DNA from: Osedax fenrisi
Lineage: Eukaryota > Annelida > Polychaeta > Sabellida > Siboglinidae
Direction of reading: 5' to 3'
Assembly: GCA_964019155.1 (NCBI GenBank)
Contig: OZ025239.1
Coordinates: 416,001-480,000 of the forward strand
Length of the DNA stretch: 64,000 nucleotides
The position numbers were made by a program, and so were the translations under genes. The notes beneath the pieces are model-generated. The model ran no database searches. It was given only the letters and a program-made list of their open reading frames with translations, and had not been told where the DNA came from. This document shows, piece by piece, positions 37,730 through 49,347 of the stretch; position 1 is the stretch's first letter; each line of letters begins with the position of its first letter.

Positions 37730-38702
37730 CTGTAAATCAGTATCATCAGTATCATCAGTGAAGTTATAGCAATAGATAATTGATCAATATCAATAGCAGT
37801 TATCAAATATAATGGAAACCATTTATATATGTAATCTAAGTAGATACTATAAAAGAAAAAGTGTAATATAAACTACAAGTATATTATATATATAACAGTG
37901 AACATGAGATGCTATAGCATTGTTATCAGTATGTAGATTAGTAAAGTCTCCATAGAGGGTTGCCAACAGTAGTAGAATATTGTATATCATATTTCCGTGA
38001 AGGAATAATTATAAAGGAATAATTCAAAATTTTATAGTGAAATAATTAGTAAGGTTTTAGAGTTCTATAATATCACTAAATAGAATGTTGTATATTATCA
38101 GATGGGGAATAGTAGGATATATAGGTTAGAGTATGCCGAAACACATTGTATCCAGTAGATATGTGGTAGTGGTTAATTAATTAAGTGAATCATAGTATTT
38201 TTTAAATATAAAATATTGTTAATGTATTTCATTATTGTTAGGATGCTTGCTATACACTGTACACTGTGTACAGTGTATAAATACACAATTATAATTAGTA
38301 ATTATTACTCACACACATACAAGATAGAATCCTCATTATCAATGAATTTAGATATTATTTTATATCAATGAATTTAGATATTCTATTATAACTAATATAT
38401 TTCTTTATAGATAAACAGAAATAAATGACTAATTATACATTAATATTAAACATTAAATACTTTATTCCCGGATTTATATTAAATAATAAAAGTATCATAT
38501 GTTAATAGTTGTAATAATAATGTTTATACTTTCATAGTTCTTTATAATCATATTAATATTTAATTAGTAAAGGGCTATCATTATTAAATGTATTTATAAT
38601 AATATATAAAGTACACATTCAATAATTTAATACAGTTTATAGTGATACATATAAATTATATACCATGTAAAATAATTCAAGTATTTTAAAGCTATATATT
38701 AC

Positions 38703-38751
<49 letters not shown>

Positions 38752-38906
38752 TTTATAATTGTGTATATTATCATTAGTTTTCTTTGAATTAATATCAAAT
38801 AACGACTACATATATGACCTTTCTAAAAATAGATATTGAATTAATTTTTTATAAATGTAATCCATTTTGAATAAAATTAATTATAAAATATATATTACTC
38901 TATAGA

Positions 38907-38943
<37 letters not shown>

Positions 38944-39237
38944 TATTTTGCACCTATACTGTCATGCCACACACATAAATATTATATTTAAATATTCATG
39001 TTATATTAAATATTTAAATGTTTACAAGCTATTGAATTGCACTAATGCAAACCGACCTAGCGAATATGATTAATACACAATAAATAGATATATCATTATA
39101 TAATAATAGAACAAACAATGCTGCGTTGTTTTGCATACACACATATATTTTTAAAATGCAAACAAGAACATACACGCACTATCAACACAAGGGTACGCTT
39201 CGTGTGCCATCTATTGTGTGTGTGTGCGCGTTCGTGT

Positions 39238-39297
<60 letters not shown>

Positions 39298-39704
39298 ATG
39301 AATATATAATATAGGAATATTAAACTAAGTGCTTGTAAAATGAAAATATATCTACAATATATCTAGTAGGAATGGAAAAAAATGCATGATTAAAAACGCT
39401 TTCTATAGTTATATAGGTGGTGGTGTGTTGGTGTGTATGTATTGAATAATAATATCATATCATTCATGTACATAATAGAGGTATTCACTTTTTTCTCACG
39501 AAAATACACAATGGAAAGATTTCAACTGAAGAAAGATAATTGCAGTAATAAAAGTTTGATATGTGGCAGCGCAGGAAATTAAATTTCACAGTAAGCCTCA
39601 CGGGTAAACGCACGCACGCACGCACTCGATCGAACGCACGCAAACATGTGCGCGTGTGACCGATAGCAGATGATAATCTAACTGCAGCGTGTGATGTGCT
39701 ATAC
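37730..39704 (-). other. Intron 5 of the zinc-finger gene
   Basis: It starts GTATAG and ends TTTACAG. AT-rich, with TA tracts at 38708-38748 and 38908-38934, a TG tract at 39241-39294, and CGCACGCA runs at 39608-39650. No further exon recognised. Confidence 0.7.
39241..39294. repeat. (TG)n microsatellite
   Basis: Nearly pure TG tract within intron 5. Confidence 0.95.
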
Positions 39705-39869
39705 CTGCAGGGCTGAGTCGGAAGGGATCTTAGCGATGGCCGAATAGTGACCGTTAGCTGGACTCTTCAGCTGACCACCGGAAGTCAGTCCCGTTGACGA
39801 GAGGTCAAGGCCGACTTCTGGTTGAAACTGCTTAGGTGTTATGACAGCACATTTCGAGATGTCGCTTTC
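39705..39869 (-). CDS. Zinc-finger gene exon 5: linker
   Basis: A 165-nt phase 0 exon encodes residues 676-730 (ESDISKCAV...PSDSALQ). It has no zinc finger; it is a Ser/Gly-rich linker between fingers 3 and 4. Evidence: open frame across the whole segment, GC content well above its surroundings, an AATAG acceptor and a CTGCAG/GTATAG donor, and phase fit with both neighbours. Being a multiple of three and free of motifs, it could be skipped in some transcripts without breaking the frame. Confidence 0.75.
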
Positions 39870-40718
39870 CTATTAACATCGGATTACTATTATATAATAG
39901 TGGATGGTAATAAGACTATGATCAATTATTACAATAATAAATATAGATTATATAATAGTGGATGGTAATAAGACTATGATCAATTATTACAATAATAAAT
40001 ATAGATTATATAATAGTGGATGGTAATAAGACTATGATCAATTATTACAATACTAAATATAGATTATATAAATATCAAGTGTAAACAATTTATTAAATGT
40101 AAATATTAATAAATACAAAATAAGAGTGTAGCTAACAATGGTATATGTAGTTTACTATTATTAATGATATCATATAAAAGTGATATGAGATACTGCATAT
40201 TTATTATAAAAAAGCACACTTATAAAATATATATATTATATTAAAACTTAATGTATCATGATACTTTAATATCTATATTCACTAAGAAGGATTATATTAC
40301 TATAACATATGTTTCTCATTCAAATTAGGTATTCCCTATTAGGTATCCCCAAACTAATATTTGTAATAATTGTAAGCATTTGTAATAACATAATCTAAAA
40401 GATATGTTTAAGAGAATACTTTAGGTATGGTAATGGAATTATAAAATATTCTATGCTGAATTAAAAACTGATCATACTACGCATACATGGTATCTAGTAG
40501 ATACTATCTACCCCCCCCCCCCAATCTACCCTGCTATCAACAATAGTATGATGGTATACTAATAACAGTAGCTGAAGGGTGGATAACACTGGCTATGTAA
40601 TACAATCATGTCCTACATACATGTACATGTGTATTCACTGTATAATACAAGTATAACCACCCCTATACACACATGCAGTTAGTATGTTAGCATGATGTAT
40701 ACAGTGTCTGATGTGTAC
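39870..40718 (-). other. Intron 4 of the zinc-finger gene
   Basis: It starts GTACAC and ends AATAG. Its last 200 bases, next to exon 5, consist of a 58-bp unit repeated about three times (39889-40071). A run of 13 or so C residues lies at 40509-40521. Confidence 0.75.
39889..40071. repeat. 58-bp tandem repeat, three copies
   Basis: TGGATGGTAATAAGACTATG recurs at 39901, 39959 and 40017, so the period is 58 bp. The first two copies are essentially identical and the third diverges at its end. The array lies just upstream of the exon 5 acceptor. Confidence 0.9.
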
Positions 40719-40901
40719 CTGTTTAACTATAGCAGAGGCTGCGGCTGCTGCTGCTGCAGTGACCGATAAGTCCTGAGACCCGTTGACCATCACTCCTCCT
40801 CCTCCTCCGACCACCCCATTGACCATAGTGTCCGGTATTCCCATCTCGTACTTTGTAGGCTGGGACGATAGCTCGGGGAAGTAGATTCCGTGTTTGTTTG
40901 C
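40719..40901 (-). CDS. Zinc-finger gene exon 4: second His of finger 3, poly-Gly and poly-Ala
   Basis: A 183-nt phase 0 exon encodes residues 615-675. It begins ANKHGIYFPEL, giving H618, the last ligand of finger 3 begun in exon 3, and the family-typical HGI. A Gly run (646-650, coded by GGA repeats) and an Ala run (663-669, coded by GCA/GCC) follow. It ends IVKQ before CAG/GTACAC. The acceptor is TATACAG. Homopeptide runs like these are common in metazoan transcription factors and act as flexible linkers. Confidence 0.85.
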
Positions 40902-42293
40902 CTGTATAGGGTAGGGCAGGGTATAGAGTAGGGTAGGGTAGGGTATTAGTTGTGAGAGATAGAGAACTTGGTAGTTACTGTAATACAGACAATATTTAAC
41001 TTGTATAATATGATATTATTAATATCTAACTATATTTACCCTATATAGTAACTAACTATATTTACCCTGCATAGTAACTAACTATAGTTACCATGGTATG
41101 TTACCATGGTAGTTAACATGCATGTAATAACCACACGACCTGCTGCATTGCATAGGTATTATAATACCTAATAATACTCAATGAATGCGCGTATTTGTAA
41201 ATTATATTTTTTATGTATCCGATTTTATTTTGAACAACTATTATAATCATATTTGTTGGCCTGCAGTGATGATAAAATACTATTACATAACTATTTTGTT
41301 TTGATTTAAAGAAGAGTAATTTTACATCAATCATACAACCTATATATGTATATCTAAATTAAAACCCTATTTAATAATGCAGAATAATACTGATAGGAAT
41401 AAGTTGTCTATTTAGCGTTGATGCATTAAAGTATGACTGATTAAGCTCGCTTGTGTTCCCCATGTGTACACCCATTAGTTGACTCATTATAACTTCACAA
41501 CGGTATATCTTAATTACAATTACACCCGCACCATACACCGCACCCGCTCACACACACACACACACATGTGTGCGGGTGCCTCATACACACGCATATCGCT
41601 GACATAACAACTCTGTCTGTCTGTCTGTCTGACGCCATGTATGTCTGTCTGTCTGACGCCAGCAACAGCAGCGATAATTACGTATGGGTGGTGGTGGCGT
41701 TGAATAATAGCCGTTCTAGTGATGACGTGATAACTGGCGACAACAAGCACCACGATCACAATGAGTTGCCGACAGTCAGGCTTGATAACAACAACCAGCA
41801 AACGGATACACACAACTGCACCCCGTGTGCTATCAGATTGAAAAGGCCGCCCCCCCCACACTTTTTTAAACTTTTAACAAATCTCTGGCCACATCACACT
41901 CCAGTCCTCGCTTGCATGTGTGCGTATGTGTGTGCGCACGAACTTGGGTTGATTCTAGTCGCGATTCGAACTACTATATACTGTAGTAGTAGTAATATCT
42001 AATGTATCTATAGATATTAGATATAGATATATATATACATAACTATAGTTAATAACACATTAAGTTCATGCATGCGTGTGTATGTGTGTGTGTGTGTGCG
42101 TGTGTGTGTGTGTGTGCGTGTGTGTGTATGTGTGTGTAGAGTAACATTCGCTATGTGACCGTTGTTATCAGATCCCAGTTAGGTGTCAACATTTGTGTAC
42201 ATTAGTGTACATTAGTATACATTTGTGTACATTAGTGTACCTTAGTATACATTTGTGTACATTAGTATACCTTAGTATACATTAGCTTGTAAC
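40902..42293 (-). other. Intron 3 of the zinc-finger gene
   Basis: It starts GTTACA and ends TATACAG. Repeats: a TAGGGTAGGG-type block at 40906-40944, GTCT repeats near 41610-41655, TG tracts at 42076-42136 and a 10-bp TTAGTGTACA repeat at 42193-42286 next to exon 3. No further exon recognised. Confidence 0.7.
42193..42286. repeat. 10-bp tandem repeat, GTGTACATTA
   Basis: Roughly nine copies with GTGTAC/GTATAC and CATT/CCTT variants, ending about 8 bp from the exon 3 donor. Confidence 0.9.
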
Positions 42294-42373
42294 CTTGTGC
42301 ACGCGCAGGAAGTAGGCATCACAAAACTCTTTGCTGCAAAGTTCACAGAAGTTCTCTCTTTTGATTCCTTGAC
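42294..42373 (-). CDS. Zinc-finger gene exon 3: finger 3, first part
   Basis: An 80-nt exon encodes the end of codon 588 to residue 614: GQGIKRENFCELCSKEFCDA then YFLRVHK. It holds C597, C600 and H613 of finger 3; the second His is at the start of exon 4. The acceptor is ATATCTAG and the donor is AAG/GTTACA. The exon enters in phase 1 and leaves in phase 0, consistent with both neighbours. The finger core FC-x-x-YFL matches fingers 2, 4 and 5, which makes this short exon convincing despite its size. Confidence 0.87.
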
Positions 42374-42458
42374 CTAGATATTGGTTGTAGATATTGTTAT
42401 CTCATTATTACAGGTAATTTTATGCGATAAGTAGCAGAAGCAGAAACAGTAGCAGCAG

Positions 42459-42527
42459 TAGTAGTGGTAGAAGTAGTAGTAGTAGAAGTAGTAGGTGTAG
42501 TAGTAGTAGTAGTAGTAGTAGTAGTAA

Positions 42528-42617
<90 letters not shown>

Positions 42618-42624
42618 CAGCAGC

Positions 42625-42679
<55 letters not shown>

Positions 42680-42680
42680 T
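42459..42680. repeat. TAG trinucleotide array
   Basis: About 200 bp of AGT triplets with one short CAG block (about 42616-42626). Located inside intron 2. Confidence 0.95.
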
Positions 42681-43288
42681 TGATGTCGGTGGTGGTGGTA
42701 GTGGTAGTATTGATAATAATAAAATATTGCCAATAATAATGCGTTCTTCATTTGCATATTGTTATTACATTTATTAAATGATATTTATATTTATTTCACT
42801 TATATAAAATATATAAGCTAACATATGGGTTATTTTATCTAGACTCAAAATATGTATATACACAAATATATATATATCAAAATTGTCTGCAATATAATGG
42901 TAAATATATATATATATATATAATACAAGTGTTGTATGTAGGTCATATAACTAAAATAAGACACCGTTTATACCACTCTATAGAGTGACAATGTTATCAC
43001 TAGAAATGTGTACCCAGGCAGAAAATTGAATACACGTTCTATATAAATACTTCATACATATTTTATAATATATATATATATATATCGATTTAACTCACTG
43101 AATACTTAAACGATATATGATGTATTATTAGCGATGAAGCGACAGAATATTCTGGAAGCATCATGTTGCATAGTGACATATTTCAAACCAGATCCCATAC
43201 ATAACTCCTATACATACACCATCATCACCAACATCACCATCATCATCACCACCAACATCACCACCAACATCACACGGACGCTATCGCG

Positions 43289-43346
43289 TTGCCTACGCGC
43301 ACACACACACACACATACACACACACACGCACACACACACACACAC
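43289..43346. repeat. CA microsatellite
   Basis: CACACA runs interrupted by ACGC and ATAC. Confidence 0.9.
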
Positions 43347-43432
43347 ATGTTGAAGCGTGTCCGTGTGCAGTGTTTTAACTTAAATATGATTAATGAGTTT
43401 CTCTGCAACTATATGCATTCAGTTTAGGGGGT

Positions 43433-45130
43433 TGTAGCCCCATGTGTAGCCCCATACAGAGTGTAGCCCCATGTGTAGCCCCATACAGAGTGTAGCCCCA
43501 TGTGTAGCCCCATACAGAGTGTAGCCCCATACAGAGTGTAGCCCCATGTGTAGCCCCATACAGAGTGTAGCCCCATGTGTAGCCCCATACAGAGTGTAGC
43601 CCCATACAGAGTGTAGCCCCATGTGTAGCCCCATACAGAGTGTAGCCCCATACAGAGTGTAGCCCCATGTGTAGCCCCATACAGAGTGTAGCCCCATACA
43701 GAGTGTAGCCCCATGTGTAGCCCCATACAGAGTGTAGCCCCATACAGAGTGTAGCCCCATACATAGTGTAGCCCCATACAGTGTGTAGCCCCATACAGTG
43801 TGTAGCCCCATACAGAGTGTAGCCCCATACAGAGTGTAGCCCCATACAGAGTGTAGCCCCATACAGAGTGTAGCCCCATACAGAGTGTAGCCCCATACAG
43901 AGTGTAGCCCCATACAGAGTGTAGCCCCATACAGAGTGTAGCCCCATACAGAGTGTAGCCCCATGTGTAGCCCCATACAGAGTGTAGCCCCATACAGAGT
44001 GTAGCCCCATACAGAGTGTAGCCCCATACAGAGTGTAGCCCCATGTGTAGCCCCATACAGAGTGTAGCCCCATACAGAGTGTAGCCCCATGTGTAGCCCC
44101 ATACAGAGTGTAGCCCCATGTGTAGCCCCATACAGAGTGTAGCCCCATGTGTAGCCCCATACAGAGTGTAGCCCCATACAGAGTGTAGCCCCATACATAG
44201 TGTAGCCCCATACAGTGTGTAGCCCCATACAGTGTGTAGCCCCATGTGTAGCCCCATACAGTGTGTAGCCCCATACAGAGTGTAGCCCCATACAGAGTGT
44301 AGCCCCATACAGAGTGTAGCCCCATACAGAGTGTAGCCCCATACAGAGTGTAGCCCCATACAGAGTGTAGCCCCATACAGAGTGTAGCCCCATGTGTAGC
44401 CCCATACAGAGTGTAGCCCCATGTGTAGCCCCATACAGAGTGTAGCCCCATACAGAGTGTAGCCCCATGTGTAGCCCCATACAGAGTGTAGCCCCATACA
44501 GAATGTAGCCCCATGTGTAGCCCCATACAGAGTGTAGCCCCATACAGAGTGTAGCCCCATGTGTAGCCCCATACAGAGTGTAGCCCCATACAGAGTGTAG
44601 CCCCATGTGTAGCCCCATACAGAGAGTAGCCCCATGTGTAGCCCCATACAGAGTGTAGCCCCATACAGAATGTAGCCCCATGTGTAGCCCCATACAGAGT
44701 GTAGCCCCATGTGTAGCCCCATACACAGTGTAGCCCCATACAGAGTGTAACCCCATACAGAGTGTAGCCCCATGTGTAGCCCCATACAGAGTGTAGCCCC
44801 ATACAGAGTGTAGCCCCATGTGTAGCCCCATACAGAGTGTAGCCCCATACAGAGTGTAGCCCCATGTGTAGCCCCATACAGAGTGTAGCCCCATACAGAG
44901 TGTAGCCCCATACAGAGTGTAGCCCCATACAGAGTGTAGCCCCATGTGTAGCCCCATACAGAGTGTAGCCCCATACAGAGTGTAGCCCCATACAGAGTGT
45001 AGCCCCATACAGAGTGTAGCCCCATACAGAGTGTAGCCCCATACAGAGTGTAGCCCCATACATAGAGTAGCCCCATATATAGAGTAGCCCCATACATAGA
45101 GTAGCCCCATACATAGAGTATAGCCTCAAT
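43433..45130. repeat. 17/12-bp composite minisatellite, about 1.7 kb
   Basis: Two unit types alternate irregularly: a 17-bp unit GTAGCCCCATACAGAGT and a 12-bp unit GTAGCCCCATGT. A few ACATAGT, ACAGTGT and ACAGAAT variants occur, and the last copies near 45060-45120 are diverged. Neither unit holds a minus-strand stop in any frame, so all three minus frames stay open for over 560 codons. These frames are repeat artefacts within intron 2. Confidence 0.95.
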
Positions 45131-45149
45131 CACAGAGTAGCACAGAGAG

Positions 45150-47040
45150 AGTTTAGCCCCTAGTTATCACATTTATTCTGATTAATCGTCTATAGGTAGG
45201 TAGGTGTATTCTTCAACTGTCGGGTACACGTATATACACACGTATATACGTGTATATATACATAGTTGTACTATATTGTTAACGATATGATATATTAGCT
45301 AAAGCACTATACACATACTGCATGATACTGCTTCCACTATACTGTTGTATAACATCTCCAAATTATACCTCACGACCTTCAAGTTATACCTCACGACCTT
45401 CGCAAGTAGCAATTCATTTCTTACAATAATGTTTCTATAGAATAATTAATATCTATTATAGTAGTATAAACCTAATATTATATGGTATAAAAATATACTA
45501 TAATTTATAATTCCAACTGATTCCATACATTCTATCAATATATATATATATATAGCGTATAATTAAATATAATAGAATTTAATTTCATAAAATCAATTAC
45601 TTTTTTAATAGAACCGATTCAATAGTGTGCAATCGTTTTTCTATAGATAATATCTAGAAATAGTTGCATAATATTTAATTGATTTTCTTTCAAATTAACT
45701 TTCAATTCTACTCATCGATCAATACATTGGAATATGAATGCAAAAAGCTTAATATGTTGGTGATATTATAAATCATATCTAGAATATATAAATACTACTA
45801 TCCCCTTAATGCTAAATAACAACTGTATTGATATGTTTATAAATCAACATCTACTCATAACATATTTTGTTATTTATAAATATATTTGAAATACTTCAAA
45901 ATTATATTTCTAGTAATCCTGCTAGGGTAGAATATTCTATATTACATAGTGCATATTATTTAAATAATAAATAACTATTAAACTGTATTGTTCTATATGA
46001 TTACATATAATAGAAATTAAATTTTAATAATTTTCATTGAATATAATTAAATTTGATTAAATACCAATAAAATAAATATATAAAATGATTTATTTCTGGA
46101 ACTCATAAATAATTGAAAATAATACTGCAATCAATTAAAATGCATTAAAATCCATTATAATTTATAGATTTTAATGGCTTTAATATAAGATATACATGGA
46201 AATAAACAATTTTTATGCTTTTTTTATTAAATATTTGTTAATAATTATATTAATATAATTCCATGTTTTATTATGCAAATATGTGTAATCAATAATGCTA
46301 TTTATAGTACACCATTCATATATGAGTGGAGTTAGATAGCATGTATATAAGTTATATAAAATCTATCTATAGATACAATACCATACACATACACATGTAC
46401 TTGATGTTATGCAATCATAATTAGGTTCACCCTTTAGGTGCCGCAGTAACCATAGTAACTATCATAGTACCCTATACGATATAGGTAACAGTTCAGGTAA
46501 TGGTAATACAATGATGATTAACTAAACTGAACAATAGAGATCACATATCATACACATGTGGTTTTGAAACACAAGCCTATCACACAAGTGAATGGTATTA
46601 CATCATCTGCTATAAATGATACACATACAAAGATATTATATAGGGATATTGCATGCGAACTTCAATGTATTCGATATTCTAGAACATACGATAACAGAAT
46701 ATGTGATTTGAGTAATAATATAGTATTATACAACACTATATTGTTTCTATACTACAACACTATAGTAGTATTTCCGGTATACTATAGTTGGCGTACTATA
46801 GTTGCTTCTATACTGTAGACAAGTTCCGGCATAAGTAGAATATACCTGAACTTGTTAGTAGTGATGTAGATTTAGTACTATATATAGTACTAACCTATAT
46901 GTGATACATGCTAATAACATATAATAACATGATGCTATATACTATATACAACTTACAGCATACATCACCTACATCACTACTATATCTACATCACTACTAC
47001 CCCTACCTTATAATCTATAGGATACATATAGTAGCCTCAA
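45150..47040. other. AT-rich part of intron 2
   Basis: No exon or RNA gene recognised. It has scattered short repeats of CTATAGTAGTATA type near 46720-46800. Confidence 0.55.
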
Positions 47041-47145
47041 CTATATTCATAGTAGCCTACAAACTATCTCTGGCGATACCACGTGCTCGTTCTATTGCTA
47101 TATTCCACAAAAGATTGAAGATACATCTTTTATTATGATTATATT
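47041..47145 (+). mobile_element. Possible LINE C-terminal fragment
   Basis: Plus-strand translation gives AIPRARSIAIFHKRLKIHLL followed by a stop, resembling the P-x-x-R...FKRRLKTHLF ending of CR1/jockey-type LINEs. It is short, so this is tentative. Confidence 0.35.
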
Positions 47146-47348
47146 TGTTAACCATTAATATGTAATTACACACTACTTTAGAGAACTGTTTCCACTACTA
47201 TTATGTAAATGTCTAAATAATCTATTATTATTATTATTACTATTTCAATATCAGATACCATGAACAGTTAGTGGAAATCGCTGCAATAGAGAGTTCTCAC
47301 TATCTAGATAGCCTATAGATCTAGTTCTACACTAGAGAGGGTAGGGTT

Positions 47349-47841
47349 CCTTGGTTCAGGGGGTCTACTTGGTTCAGGAGGTCTACTTGGTTCAGGGGGT
47401 CTACTTGGTTCAGGGGGTCTACTTGGTTCAGGGGGTCTACTTGGTTCAGGAGGTCTACTTGGTTCAGGGGGTCTACTTGGTTCAGGGGGTCTACTTGGTT
47501 CAGGAGGTCTACTTGGTTCAGGGGGTCTACTTGGTTCAGGGGGTCTACTTGGTTCAGGGGGTCTACTTGGTTCAGGGGGTCTACTTGGTTCAGGGGGTCT
47601 ACTTGGTTCAGGGGGTCTACTTGGTTCAGGGGGTCTACTTGGTTCAGGGGGTCTACTTGGTTCAGGGGGTCTACTTGGTTCAGGGGGTCTACTTGGTTCA
47701 GGGGGTCTACTTGGTTCAGGGGGTCTACTTGGTTCAGGGGGTCTACTTGGTTCAGGGGGTCTACTTGGTTCAGGGGGTCTACTTGGTTCAGGGGGTCTAC
47801 TTAGTTCAGGGGGTCTACTTGGTTCAGGGGGTCTACTTGGA
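47349..47841. repeat. 18-bp minisatellite, about 27 copies
   Basis: The unit GGTTCAGGGGGTCTACTT is almost invariant; a few copies read CAGGAGG and one reads TTAGTTCAG. An 18-bp unit keeps frame, giving a Ser-Arg-Pro-Pro-Glu-Pro repeat on minus and Leu-Val-Gln-Gly-Val-Tyr on plus. It lies in intron 2 and has no flanking coding signals, so I treat it as non-coding. Confidence 0.95.
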
Positions 47842-48132
47842 TAAATAAACAATCAAACTGAAACCAGTGATTGTGTACAGTAACAATAGCAAAGTAGAAG
47901 CTGCACAATGATTATTAAATAGGTGTTATATATACCTGGCAACCGCATTGAACACCGGTTACCATGGAGATATTATTTAGTTTATATGTGTGTGTGTGTA
48001 AATCACAATTCATTGTATTATAATTGAAATATCTATAGCTAATACTTACATATAATTATATATATAGTCTACACCTTCTAAATTATAACTATATATAGTT
48101 AATATATACATAATAATGTGAATTATATATAG

Positions 48133-48164
<32 letters not shown>

Positions 48165-48654
48165 CTATATATAAGAGTGATTGTTTAAATTGTTATACTA
48201 CACACATATTGATACTAGTGCTTAGCTGTAGTAGCTGTATCAGCTGTACCCGTGCTCGGCCTATGACTCATAGCCTATGAGCAATAGTTCAGCGTGATTC
48301 TTGGCTGCATTTACAAATGGATGACCAAGAGAGAAAAGCTTTCTCTCTAGCTATGTGTCAAGTAGCGAGATGCAGATGTTCATTAGTATTATAACTTTAG
48401 TATGCACACACACACCCACACCCACACCGACACACAAATATATATATATATATATATATGTGTATATATATATATATATAAGTGTAAGGGTATGGTTTAG
48501 TAGCGAGTGAGTTAGTCAGGTGGACAGTTGGACAAGTGGACACCACCGTAAGCTTTAAACTGACTGTACACGTGACCACCTCGCCGCTACTAAACCACAC
48601 CCCTAAGCTAGAGATAGGGCAGTTAGGGCAGATAGGGTAGATAGGGATATATAC

Positions 48655-49020
48655 CGTTGTTAATAGTACCGGGTTCCGACTTGACGGCCGCGAAACTATT
48701 GCGTAACGGGTCGATATCCCCGGATGTAGACGAGGTCAACATCGACGTGAACTGTGCCGCTGATGGGGCGCCACCAGTCGACGAGACGGTCTGACCGGAA
48801 GCGGCCATTATGGCGATGTCCGACGATGAAGGGGGCGGGACTATACCTGCCGCCGTTAGCCGCGGTAGTAGTGATGAAGCGCTGAGGAGGGAGGTCGGTA
48901 GTAGAGGAGCTGTTGCATTCTGGGTCACCGATGAGGAGGAGGAGGACGAGGTGGAACTTGGGCCAGATAACCCCCCCGGGGTGTGTCCGACGGGTGTCGG
49001 CAGTATGGACGGCGGGAGAC
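48655..49020 (-). CDS. Zinc-finger gene exon 2: Ser/Thr/Pro-rich linker
   Basis: A 366-nt exon encodes residues 466-587 (phase 1 at both ends). The sequence starts LPPSILPTPVGHTPGG, has a Ser run (about 487-496), and ends AAVKSEPGTINN. No zinc finger is present. VKSE around K579 fits the SUMO acceptor consensus. The acceptor is CACACAG after a pyrimidine-rich run and the donor is AACG/GTATAT. The frame remains open upstream of the acceptor for about 20 codons, but that sequence is simple CT/CA-rich, so the boundary is placed at the CAG that restores phase with exon 1. Confidence 0.82.
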
Positions 49021-49327
49021 CTGTGTGTGCGAGTGCGAGAGTGAGTGTAAGGTGCGGCTGGTGCGGATATGTGAACCACACTCCTGTCGTGTGTGTGCTA
49101 TATGTATGTATGGTAATGCGATATATAAAGGGCGCATATCTAGTACGTACTATAGTACTATAAAGTACTTAAATGTAATACTTAATGTAATACTTAATGT
49201 ATTCAATAACTGTGATGATAATACTGATGTAGTAAACAACGGATGACATCCCGAGACTGACTACCACTATACCTATGAGTGTTGTATCGGGATGTACGTG
49301 GTATAGTGTACGAGTGTGCGCTGTATG

Positions 49328-49335
49328 TGACGTCA
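49328..49335. promoter_or_regulatory. TGACGTCA (CRE-type) site
   Basis: Full 8-bp CREB/ATF consensus palindrome in intron 1, about 300 bp upstream of exon 2. Confidence 0.3.
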
Positions 49336-49347
49336 TCGAGTATAGGA

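Larger units (their letters stand above)
42374..48654 (-). other. Intron 2 of the zinc-finger gene
   Basis: At about 6.3 kb this is the largest intron. It starts GTATAT and ends ATCTAG. It contains a TAG array (42459-42680), GTG/CA tracts (43289-43346), the 17/12-bp minisatellite (43433-45130), an AT-rich stretch (45150-47000) with a small LINE fragment, the 18-bp minisatellite (47349-47841), TA tracts near 48127-48160 and 48436-48480, and a short inverted repeat around TGGTTTAGTAGCG (48493-48600). Confidence 0.7.

Noticed and set aside
41520..42002. Frames on both strands of 113-144 codons
   Set aside because: Composition is driven by GTCT and CA/TG repeats; no domain or splice support, and the segment lies in intron 3.
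43390..45133. Three overlapping minus-strand frames of 563-579 codons
   Set aside because: They are produced by the 17/12-bp minisatellite, which has no stop in any minus frame. The three translations are the same repeat, and the region lies inside intron 2.
46558..46818. 86-codon plus-strand frame in intron 2
   Set aside because: AT-rich, no recognisable motif, no supporting splice sites.
47313..47852. Ser-Arg-Pro-Pro-Glu-Pro repeat protein on the minus strand
   Set aside because: Considered because the unit keeps frame and divergence is low, but both strands are open, no start or splice context stands out, and it lies within intron 2 of a better-supported gene.
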